This document shows, one piece after another, positions 1-7,100 of a DNA stretch of 16,643 nucleotides; position 1 is the first letter of the stretch; every line of letters starts with the position of its first letter. Under the pieces are notes generated by a model. That model was not told the origin of the DNA. It did not search any database and saw nothing but the letters and a program-made list of their open reading frames with translations. This DNA is from Nitrospirota bacterium. Its GTDB lineage: Bacteria > Nitrospirota > Nitrospiria > Nitrospirales > UBA8639. The DNA lies in assembly GCA_003228495.1 (NCBI GenBank), contig QIDY01000033.1, forward strand, positions 1 to 16,643, written 5' to 3'. The translations under genes and the position numbers were made by a program.

Positions 1-86
1 TATGGTTCATGCAGTTTTGTTGGTGGGGTGAGGTGTGTTTTGAAGATCAGGTCGGCCACATTGAATCGTGCTGACATAGACAATGG

Positions 87-128
87 AGGGGCGGACCAAC
101 TCGCCGGGCTGGGACAAGGTCCGCCTCT
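87..128. repeat. Imperfect inverted repeat (hairpin)
   Basis: Arms at 87-97 and 118-128 pair over 11 positions, with GGCGGACC opposite GGTCCGCC and one G-T wobble, around a 20-nt loop. No T-run follows on either strand, so it is not a standard intrinsic terminator. It may be a decayed mobile-element end or a structured intergenic repeat; neither can be shown here. Confidence 0.4.
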
Positions 129-240
129 TAGTTTAAGCGTCAGCCCGGTTGACCGACCTGCAGGCGGTGGGTAAAGTGGGACCGCTTCATATTATCTGCT
201 GGCCGCTGGCTCTCTTTCCTTCGATCAGAAATACAGATGG

Positions 241-265
241 ATTCCCGCTGACTACTGGCGGGAAT
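241..265. repeat. REP-like palindrome, copy 1
   Basis: A perfect 8-bp stem (ATTCCCGC / GCGGGAAT) with a 9-nt loop is followed directly by GACGG. The architecture (8-bp stem, 9-nt loop, GACGG tail) is the same as at 1222-1246, although stem and loop bases differ, so the two look like members of one dispersed family. Such 'GGGAATGACGG' palindromes are common intergenic repeats in bacterial genomes. No transposase of the REP-associated type is visible in this window. Confidence 0.6.
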
Positions 266-308
266 GACGGAATATGTTGAGCTGTAGGGATGACGAACAG
301 GGAACCGG

Positions 309-365
309 TTAATTGACGGCTTGCAGTTTAATGCGCAATGTCCGTTCTTTGCCCTTTCGGCGTAC
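309..365 (-). pseudogene. Detached 3' fragment of an htrA-like gene (direct repeat copy A)
   Basis: Read on the minus strand, these 57 bp encode the last 18 residues and the TAA stop of the HtrA-like protease whose intact gene ends at 1425. Identity to 1425-1481 is 55 of 57 bases; the two differences (315 against 1431, and 330 against 1446) are both silent third-position changes. Similarity stops abruptly on both sides. The fragment lies 12 bp past the HepT stop codon and in the same orientation as the intact gene, so the two copies are direct repeats flanking the toxin-antitoxin module. It is either an attachment-site-like duplication created when the module arrived, or the tail of a lost second htrA copy. 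Confidence 0.8.
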
Positions 366-377
366 CGCAAGCTCTTG

Positions 378-734
378 TCAGGGATCAGGTGTTTGTGAGG
401 GGGTGAGGGTCGTCAATATATGGGAAATTTGGCGCTCGAATTCTGGCAGACTCGTGGCGACCACATCCCAAACCAGGTCCAGGTCGACTCCAAAATACTC
501 GTGAATGAGTTTGTCCCGCATGCCCGCTATTTGCTTCCACGGTATGGGAGGATTGGCAGTGGTCAAGGAAGCCGATAAATGTTTGACGGCCTCGCCAATG
601 ATTTCAAGGTTACGAACGACGGCATCCTGCGTTTTTTTGTCTTTAAAGAAAAATTCCCGTCCAGGATCTGTGTATTCTCGAATGTTGGTGAGCGAATCCC
701 GAATGTGGAGAAGATAGACCCGATCATCTTTCAT
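378..734 (-). CDS. hepT: HepT-like ribonuclease toxin (HEPN/DUF86)
   Basis: This 118-residue protein matches the HepT (DUF86, HEPN fold) family in length and pattern: an all-helical protein carrying the RX4HXY active site, here R73, H78 and Y80 (RDKLIHEY). Family members act as RNases that can shut down translation. In the MntA-HepT type VII system the partner nucleotidyltransferase adds AMP to the motif tyrosine and so silences the toxin. The ATG start overlaps the upstream mntA stop by 4 bases (731-734), so the antitoxin is made first and translation is coupled. All key toxin residues are present and the length is full, so the gene looks intact. The C-terminus (about residues 109-118) is a short proline/threonine tail. 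A fragment of the htrA gene follows 12 bp after its stop. Toxin activity is inferred from family, not shown. Confidence 0.88.
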   Translation of the reverse strand: MKDDRVYLLHIRDSLTNIREYTDPGREFFFKDKKTQDAVVRNLEIIGEAVKHLSASLTTANPPIPWKQIAGMRDKLIHEYFGVDLDLVWDVVATSLPEFERQISHILTTLTPSQTPDP

Positions 735-1027
735 AATGGAGCCGCACTAGCAAGAATACGGTCTCTGAGGTAGGGGCTAATTCCACGATCGGTTACCACA
801 TCCACTTTACAATGGAGGAGTTCTTCCAAATTTTGCGTCAGTCCAATTAAGTCCCATAGGTTTCGGTCTTTGTCCATTTGGACTAAAAAGTCCACATCAC
901 TTTGTTCGGTGGCTTCGCCTCTGACGATAGAGCCAAAAAGGCGAATGTTTCTGGCACCATGCGCTTCGGCCAACGCTAGGATTTCTTTCCGTTTGGCCTT
1001 AACCAACTTTCGCTTGGGATTTTCCAT
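731..1027 (-). CDS. mntA: MntA-like minimal nucleotidyltransferase antitoxin
   Basis: This 98-residue minimal nucleotidyltransferase has the motif GSIVRGEATEQSDVD at residues 32-46: Gly32-Ser33, the metal-binding pair Asp44 and Asp46, and a third likely catalytic acid at Asp76 (KVDVV). Length and motif fit MNT-domain antitoxins of the MntA-HepT class, which neutralise HepT by AMPylating its active-site tyrosine. The catalytic triad is complete, unlike the nucleotidyltransferase-fold protein at 15259. Its TGA overlaps the hepT ATG, giving an antitoxin-first bicistron. The N-terminus is strongly basic (MENPKRKLVKAKRK), perhaps for nucleic-acid or partner contact. The ribosome binding site is weak. 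A possible promoter with an overlapping inverted repeat lies 40-67 bp upstream. Confidence 0.87.
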   Translation of the reverse strand: MENPKRKLVKAKRKEILALAEAHGARNIRLFGSIVRGEATEQSDVDFLVQMDKDRNLWDLIGLTQNLEELLHCKVDVVTDRGISPYLRDRILASAAPL

Positions 1028-1065
1028 TTAGAGGTCTTCTCTGGAGAAGGGAAATGATATCTGAA

Positions 1066-1094
1066 AAGATACCGTGTCTCCCTTCCAGGTTCAA
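1066..1094 (-). promoter_or_regulatory. Candidate promoter of mntA-hepT
   Basis: On the minus strand a -35-like TTGAAC (1094-1089) and a -10-like TATCTT (1071-1066) are separated by exactly 17 bp, each matching 4 of 6 consensus bases. The -10 overlaps a short inverted repeat, TATCT-GAAA-AGATA (1058-1071), placed where an autorepressor could bind. The mntA start is about 40 bp downstream. This is a pattern match only. Confidence 0.35.
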
Positions 1095-1221
1095 GGGTTG
1101 ATAAGGCAACTTTACTATTTATTTTGCGGATGGGGGGGAGTGAAGATGAGTTGAACCCGTACCTTCGTAGGTGGCAATAGGGGAGATGGAAGGCCTAATG
1201 AAAGCGGGCGGCCAAGAAGAG

Positions 1222-1246
1222 ATCCCTGCCAACGACCTGCAGGGAT
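1222..1246. repeat. REP-like palindrome, copy 2
   Basis: A perfect 8-bp stem (ATCCCTGC / GCAGGGAT) encloses a 9-nt loop and is followed by GACGG, the same layout as at 241-265. The right half of the loop and stem forms the octamer CCTGCAGG. Both copies lie in the non-coding flanks of the toxin-antitoxin pair. Confidence 0.6.
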
Positions 1247-1424
1247 GACGGTAAGGTGAGGGGGTGTGAATGACACGAAGGGCGCCCTATTACCTGCCTA
1301 TTCAACCTGCAGGTGTAGGCTTACATCGAAGGGAGGATGAGTGCAGGGATGGTGGGGAGGGGACGTGTTATTTATGGGAGGGCTTGAGTGTGAGGGAGAT
1401 CACCTTTTTCCCCGTTGCTTCGTC

Positions 1425-1481
1425 TTAATTCACGGCTTGCAGTTTGATGCGCAATGTCCGTTCTTTGCCCTTTCGGCGTAC
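1425..1481 (-). repeat. 57-bp direct repeat copy B (3' end of htrA)
   Basis: This is the intact-gene copy of the repeat at 309-365 (55 of 57 identical). It covers the final 18 codons and the stop of the HtrA-like protease. Together the two copies bracket 1,059 bp (366-1424) that hold the MntA-HepT module. Confidence 0.85.
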
Positions 1482-2537
1482 GCCTAATTTGATGCGGTCA
1501 CCGACATTGTGGCGATCTAAGATAGTCGCCAGATCATCATAGTTTCGAATAGCCTCGCCGTCTATGGAAACGATGACATCTCCTAAACGAATCTTTCCTG
1601 AGCGAAGTTCCTCTAGACTTTTCAGCCCGGCTTTTGCTGCCACGCTACCCCGTTGAACCCGGGCAATGACAATTCCGGTGACTCCCCAGCGATTGGCTAT
1701 GGAATCGGGAATGAGCGAGATGCCTAAGCCGGGGCGAATCACTTTCCCATATTGAATCAGTTGCGGCACGATGCGCTTCACCATGTTTACCGGTACGGCG
1801 AATCCAATACCGGCAAACGCTCCGCTTGGGCTGATGATTTGCGTATTCACCCCGATCAATTTTCCTGAACTGTTTAAGAGCGGGCCTCCGGAGTTTCCGG
1901 GATTGATTGCTGCATCAGTTTGAACGACCCCTTCAATCGTTCGATTATTCATCGCTTTGATGGATCGTCCTAACGCACTGACCACACCGGTTGTCAGTGT
2001 ATGGTCAAGGCCGAATGGATTCCCAATAGCCAGAACCTTTTGACCGACCTGAAGATCTTGAGAATTGCCGATGTCGAGGGGCTTGAGTTTTCCTTTGGGG
2101 GGTGTGATTTGCAAGACTGCTAAGTCGTGATCCGGATCCAGGCCCACGACACGGGCATCATGGGTGGATTGATCGTCCAAAACCACCTGAATGGAGTCCG
2201 CTCCATAGACTACGTGAAAGTTGGTCACGATATGGCCTTTTGAACTCCAAATAAATCCTGACCCTGACCCTTGTGGCACCTCAAACGTATTCAGAGACCA
2301 GAGGTCGCGCCGGACAGCCGTATTGGTAATATACACGACGGATTTGGCGGCTTTTTCAAAAACGGCGATGGTATTCAGCTCTTCCGCTCTGAGTGATTGA
2401 TTTGCGGTAAAGTGGAGGAATGAAGTTGGTGCTTCGATGTTGAGGAAATGTGCTGGAGTTGCGATCGCCATGCACTGGAGACAACAACTTAGTTCTATGA
2501 AGAAAGGAATCAGTAAGGAGAGAATCGGTAGGCGCAT
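1425..2537 (-). CDS. htrA: HtrA/DegP-like periplasmic serine protease with one PDZ domain
   Basis: This is a 370-residue trypsin-like S1C protease. A hydrophobic N-terminus (about residues 3-27) is a probable signal peptide or anchor and places it in the periplasm. The catalytic triad is visible: His108 (TNFHVV), Asp138 (DHDLAVL) and Ser216 (GNSGGPLL). The protease domain spans about residues 55-260 and one PDZ domain about 268-365 (GLGISL through the GDVIVSIDG loop). A single PDZ matches the DegS/HtrA-short architecture rather than two-PDZ DegP. The expected role is degradation of misfolded envelope proteins or stress signalling. The gene lies 70 bp downstream of the YjbQ-like gene on the same strand, so it may be the last gene of that cluster. 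The ATG at 2537 has only a weak GGAA upstream. The last 57 bp are duplicated at 309-365. Confidence 0.93.
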   Translation of the reverse strand: MRLPILSLLIPFFIELSCCLQCMAIATPAHFLNIEAPTSFLHFTANQSLRAEELNTIAVFEKAAKSVVYITNTAVRRDLWSLNTFEVPQGSGSGFIWSSKGHIVTNFHVVYGADSIQVVLDDQSTHDARVVGLDPDHDLAVLQITPPKGKLKPLDIGNSQDLQVGQKVLAIGNPFGLDHTLTTGVVSALGRSIKAMNNRTIEGVVQTDAAINPGNSGGPLLNSSGKLIGVNTQIISPSGAFAGIGFAVPVNMVKRIVPQLIQYGKVIRPGLGISLIPDSIANRWGVTGIVIARVQRGSVAAKAGLKSLEELRSGKIRLGDVIVSIDGEAIRNYDDLATILDRHNVGDRIKLGVRRKGKERTLRIKLQAVN

Positions 2538-2607
2538 GATTATTCCATATGGAAGAAGACGATGGGAGAGATGTTACCCCTGGTTAAAGCGGTGTGGTGT
2601 TTCTGCA

Positions 2608-3030
2608 TTATTCACCCATGATTTGTACAACAAGTTCACGAGTTCGTGCGCGTGTGTCAAAATCAATGAGTACAATTTGTTGCCAGGTTCCGAGTGTCAA
2701 ACTTCCATGAACAATTGGGACGGTGAGAGAGGGGCCTTGTAATTGTCCTCGTAAATGCGAGTGGCCATTGTCTTCGCCTGGATTTTTGGTATTGTGTTCC
2801 CAGTGAGGATTGGCTGGAATAACTCGGTTCCAGAAATTTCGAGTATCGGCACGGATACCCGGTTCGTCTTCGATGATCATGACTGCTGCAGTGGTGTGTT
2901 TCACAAACAGGGTCAGTGTGCCGTCCATAATGCCTGATTGGCTCAGGATTTCTTCCATGGATTGCGTGAGGTTCTGGATGTGCGAATCTCCATCCATGGA
3001 GGCTTGAAGGGAATGTGTCGAAACGGTCAT
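2608..3030 (-). CDS. yjbQ: YjbQ/UPF0047 family protein
   Basis: This 140-residue protein is the full length of the YjbQ (UPF0047) family. It shows the family signature: HTTAAVMIIEDE at about residues 45-56, GHSHLRGQLQGPSLTVP in the middle, and the C-terminal G-x4-GTWQ-x-I motif followed by DFDTRARTRE. Conserved His and Glu residues suggest a metal-binding site. Family members have been linked to weak thiamine-phosphate-synthase activity, but the physiological role is uncertain. The frame is open further upstream, but the ATG at 3030 gives the family-typical start and lies 7 nt after the stop of the HD-domain gene, so the two are very likely cotranscribed. A longer start (3129) would add 33 unconserved residues and overlap the upstream gene. 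Confidence 0.9.
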   Translation of the reverse strand: MTVSTHSLQASMDGDSHIQNLTQSMEEILSQSGIMDGTLTLFVKHTTAAVMIIEDEPGIRADTRNFWNRVIPANPHWEHNTKNPGEDNGHSHLRGQLQGPSLTVPIVHGSLTLGTWQQIVLIDFDTRARTRELVVQIMGE

Positions 3031-3037
3031 GGGGATC

Positions 3038-3892
3038 TTATGCCGCCACCGAGGAGAGAAATCGCTGTTCGGTTGAGGAGAGCCGTCCCCCGCGCGCTTG
3101 TCGAAGGATGGTGGTAAAGCAGCCTTCACGAGTCAACCGACAAATGGTTCGAAAGACTTCTTGGCTGACAATGTGCTGGCGGGTAAGTTGACGTAGATAG
3201 CGAAAGGCCGCTTGAAAGCTTTCTTCGGATCGTGCGTAATAATCTTGCCCGCGTCGATGATTGCTATACGCCTCAAGTTTTTCGCAGGCCATCAGAATTT
3301 CTCCCAGTTGATGAACCCAACCTGGTGCTTTGTCTAATTTTTCAGGATAATAATAGTAGAGCATGATTCGTTCCATCCATGGTGCCCAGGGAATCTCCAA
3401 GGTCCTGAGGTGCGTTTTGACTGGACGGAGATTCTTTTTGAGGCGTCGAGCAAAGCCTAGGCGCATCTCGATGTGGTCCTTGACGGATGACGTGAGAGAT
3501 AGCCCTTGTTTCTTGAGTTCGTTGTGATATTGCTTCATAAAGGCTTGCGATTCTTGCCCATAAACCGTCTCGGGATGCGCCGCCCGCCATTCTCCAGGTC
3601 TGGTGGGGATGCTTTGTTGTTTTGCCCATAACCAAATTTTCCCGAATAGTTCGGGATCAAGCCCAGCTCGTCCCATATCATGAAGCAAACAGGCGGCTTC
3701 AAATTGTTGGAGGCGGGGGATTGTGCATCCCAAGGCTACGGCGACAGGCACACACATTCGAGCCGTACGATGGGCATGGGCTTTATCATATCCACGAAGA
3801 ATCTTTTGAGGGTTGCATGGATGTGGAACATCATACAATTGTAGAAGGGATGCGACTTGAATGCGGGTCAGGAATGTGTGCGATGGCTTCAA
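3038..3892 (-). CDS. HD-domain metal-dependent phosphohydrolase
   Basis: This is a protein of about 284 residues with an HD-type hydrolase pattern: His41 in an AHAHRTARM helix, the His71-Asp72 doublet in LLHDMGRAGLD, and further histidines at 106 and 140 that could complete the metal site. The segment LGEILMACEKLEAYSNHRR resembles the helix after the active site in HD/HD-GYP proteins, but there is no full GYP motif. The substrate is unknown; (p)ppGpp, cyclic nucleotides or nucleotides are possible for this superfamily. The start is uncertain: the only plausible initiation codon is TTG at 3892, with no clear ribosome binding site, and the frame stays open about 80 bp further upstream without an ATG or GTG. 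The yjbQ-like gene begins 7 nt after its stop. Confidence 0.77.
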   Translation of the reverse strand: MKPSHTFLTRIQVASLLQLYDVPHPCNPQKILRGYDKAHAHRTARMCVPVAVALGCTIPRLQQFEAACLLHDMGRAGLDPELFGKIWLWAKQQSIPTRPGEWRAAHPETVYGQESQAFMKQYHNELKKQGLSLTSSVKDHIEMRLGFARRLKKNLRPVKTHLRTLEIPWAPWMERIMLYYYYPEKLDKAPGWVHQLGEILMACEKLEAYSNHRRGQDYYARSEESFQAAFRYLRQLTRQHIVSQEVFRTICRLTREGCFTTILRQARGGRLSSTEQRFLSSVAA

Positions 3893-4182
3893 GGGAAGTA
3901 TGGGTACGACTCTGCCTGGCGAATGGGAGTTCGTATAACGAATAATCGGGGAATGCCTATTTTCTACGCATGTTCAGGATATCTCACATTTGCTGAAAGG
4001 GTCAAGAAACGCGTTAGCGATCTTATAAAGTCTGGTTGCTGTCCCAATTCTTCCATCTTGTTTTTTATAATTCTTCTGCCTAACCTTGCGCCGATGGAAA
4101 TTCATACACGTATTCTTACATTTTGACCGAATTCCAGTAAGATAACAATCAGTGAACCATTTTTGTCCGTGGAGTGTATGAG
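3893..4182. other. Divergent intergenic region with a small palindrome
   Basis: This region separates the minus-strand HD cluster from the plus-strand AsmA-like gene and should hold promoters for both. A perfect inverted repeat TTCGT-ATA-ACGAA (3930-3942) lies about 38 bp before the HD gene start and could be an operator. A TTGACC (4123-4128) could be a -35 for the plus-strand gene, but no good -10 is seen at the right distance. A plus-strand frame crossing 3857-4126 overlaps the HD gene start and has no recognisable features. Confidence 0.4.
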
Positions 4183-7100
4183 GTGCGGGTTTCTGTAAAA
4201 AAGACCATGATGTGGGGAGGACTCGGGTTCATTGTCCTTATAGGCTTGTTAATCATTCTTCCCTGGTTTTTAAATCCTGATTATTTACAGACTCTCGTTT
4301 TAAGGCAGATTCAACAGGGGTTTGGGTCGCATGTGAGCGTGGGGCATACGTCGTTTGCCTTGTTCCCGTCTCCTCATTTTCTGGTGTCTGATATCGTCGT
4401 CAAAGAACGGCCTGATTCTCATGCGGTTTTTCGGGCCCAATCGATGAATCTAGAATTGGGTATTGGTCAATTGTTCCGGAAAAAGCTTGTGGTGAGGGAA
4501 TTTTCTCTGGACTATCCGGAAATTGAGATTCATCGTGATCAGTTGGGGAGCTGGCGGTTTTTAGGACATGCGCAGCATGATTCGTCTCTTTCTTCTCTTG
4601 CAGCGTTCCTGGTGTTGGAGAAGCTAGTGGTCTCACATGGCAAAATTATTGTGATCGATGAATCCCCATCGGATAGCGTGCGGGGCGTTGTTATAGAAGA
4701 TGTTGCCTGGTTATCCGAATCGTCATACGAGGGCGTCAAAGTTCTTTCAACTCTGGCGTTGTCAGGAAACCTCCGACAGGCTCAGGGTACGGCACCTTTT
4801 TCGCTATCCGGGACACTTAAGGCAACTTCGAATGCTCCGCTTTCTTCACTCGATAGTCAGGGTGTAATTTTTAAACAGGTGACGTTTTCCGGACATATGG
4901 AAATGGACAACATCTCGGTGAACCAATTAGCCGAATATATTCCTAATGGCGAGTTTCTTGCTCAAATTCCTGGAAGGGTAAAGGCCGAATCTCAGGTCAA
5001 ATGGGTCAAGAATGAGATGGGTTCCCAAATTAACTTCTCGAAGACTGCCCTTACTATTTCCGCCATTACGCTTGTGGGCCATGCCAATATTGAGGAATTA
5101 TCGGATGGACATCATATGACCTCTGTTTCAATTCGATCCTCCAGTCTTGATCTTGAGAAATTTCGAAAGGCGATGCCTCAGGCCTGGCTCCCAGATCGTG
5201 TTGTGGATCTGTGGAAAACGGGAGAATGGGGTGGAGAATTAGAAATTCTGGAAGCACGAGTCACTGGTTCAACGCGTGAGGATGTTGGCACATCGGTTTC
5301 CGGTTCTTTTCGGGTCAAGGATGGATTTTTTCACAGTCTTGACTGGCCTCAAACCGATCACATTCGAGCTACAGTGGTAGTTGAACCTGATCGCATTCAG
5401 GTCACCGAGGCCAAAGGGATTTATGACGGTGTTCCAGTTGTTGTGAAACAAGGCGTCTTTCTGTTCAAAGAGTCTGGCCTTTGGGGTGATGTGGACATTC
5501 AAGGCCGGGTTCCTGCCGAAAAAGTGTGGGATGTGGTGAGTCAATTAGGGAAATACTCTTCTGGTACCGATATCTTGCAATCTTGGAAGATATCACAGGG
5601 TAGTGGAATGCTGCGGTTGCGTTTTGCCGGACAGTTGTTCGATAACCAGGGGCTGGCCTTTCAAAATGGTGACTATCAACCACAGAATGTGAGGTTAACC
5701 ATTCCTGGCTTCCCACATGCTCTCACCAATGGCCATGGCCATATTCTATTTTCACCTGATAGTACGGAGTTAAAAGGCCTTCAAGCGGATGTGGGCGGAT
5801 TTCCATTGACGATGGACGGGACCTTGATCCATCAAGACACTCTACGCTTGGAACCATTGCATGTAACCGTCGGATTTGATGGCAAAGATGTCTTTGCGGG
5901 TTTGAAACAAGAAATATCTGAATCAGGCTTTCAGGTTACAGGGCCTCTTAACATGTCCGTGACGATGAGAGGCCCCATGAATCGCCTCAAGCTGAAAGGG
6001 AAAATCGATGGAGAGAACGCCATGTTTTCCATTGCTCCTATTTTACAGAAAGCCGTTGGACAAGCAGGAATGTTGGAGTTCGATGGACAAGTACAGGGTG
6101 GTAACGGGTTACGATTTGAACGGATTGAACTTGCCATATTGCCTCTTCGTATACGTGGCCAAGGCCTGTTACGATTTGGCCCAAAATGGGGTTGGGAAGG
6201 ACGCCTTGATTCCGGCCCCATGTATATTGGATTGCTTCCCCCCCAAATTCGCCTATTGGGTAATGCCATTCAGTCGGGAATTTTGGAGGTTCAATTAAGC
6301 GGAAACGGAGTGGGGAGGGATTGGAAAAAATGGAATATCAAGGGATGGGTTGCCCTGACGGAAGGTGTTGTGAAAATCCCGGGTATTCACGAGAAGGTTT
6401 CCAATTTGTTTGTTCGATTGAAAATTGATAAGCATTTGCTGGATTTAAAGCGGATGGAATTTCGTGTCAAGGATAGTGATGCCGTGGTGACCGGGTTTGT
6501 GAAACATTGGAATACGAACCCACAAGTCAGTATCATGTGGGACGCTCCACGATTTGACCTTGACTTATTTGTTCCGAAGGAGGAGCGATCAGTGTTACGA
6601 GATGGGCTCGAATGGTTAGCGACTCATGCCACCCTGGAAGGATCTATTTTCGTCGAACGTCCTTTTTATAAGGCATTTTCTGGGAGAAAATTTTCTGCTG
6701 CCTTGAAGATTCATGATAACCTGGTCTCAGTGGAAAACATTCAAATGTCGGTTGAAAACGACGGAAATGTCAAAGGACGGGTGTTCATTCATCTTCCACC
6801 TGGGAAGCCCGCTGCCATGCGTGTCTCCTTTGAAGGAAGTAATTTGCCCTTTCAGAAAATTTTAACGGTATTAGGCGATGAACGTCGCATCGTTTCAGGG
6901 TATATGGACATCCAGGGAATGATTCAAGGTCATGGGCGTCACGATAGAGGAATCGTTCCTACATTAAATGGCAAGATCCAACTTTCTTTGCGTGATGGAT
7001 ATGTTCGACAAGGGGTCGTTTTGCCAAAAATTTTGAGGATTCTTAACCTTCCTCATGTCCTGAGGGGAAAGGTCAGTTTCGAAAAAACCGGGTTCCCATT

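Larger units (their letters stand above)
1..308. other. Gene-poor left edge with palindromes
   Basis: No convincing gene is seen. One plus-strand frame stays open from the left edge for about 57 codons (to about 174), but its composition (glycine, proline and serine rich) and lack of a recognisable motif argue against a protein. A minus-strand frame starting at 77 is open to the edge for only 25 codons and is not recognised. The stretch contains an imperfect inverted repeat (87-128), one CCTGCAGG palindrome (157-164) and a REP-like palindrome (241-265). Its make-up resembles intergenic or decayed accessory DNA. Confidence 0.5.
1028..1424. other. Gene-free interval between mntA and htrA
   Basis: I see no protein gene or RNA gene in these roughly 400 bases. 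The stretch holds the candidate mntA promoter (1066-1094), a REP-like palindrome (1222-1246) and two CCTGCAGG octamers (1236-1243, 1306-1313). It is purine-rich and G-rich on the plus strand in places (around 1120-1200 and 1250-1400), which looks like intergenic or decayed DNA. It lies inside the segment bracketed by the 57-bp direct repeats. Confidence 0.5.

Noticed and set aside
1..174. Plus-strand frame open from the left edge
   Set aside because: Only about 57 codons with no recognisable motif, running through an inverted repeat and a CCTGCAGG palindrome. It cannot be supported as a gene end.
140..370. Minus-strand frame of 76 codons over the htrA fragment
   Set aside because: It reads the duplicated htrA tail in the wrong frame and crosses a palindrome. 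It has no motif and no ribosome binding site.
3031..3129. Longer start for the YjbQ-like protein
   Set aside because: It adds 33 residues outside the conserved family and overlaps the HD gene. The ATG at 3030 matches the family length.
3857..4126. Plus-strand frame of 89 codons in the divergent intergenic region
   Set aside because: It overlaps the HD gene start on the other strand, has no ribosome binding site and no motif, and would occupy the promoter region of both neighbours.
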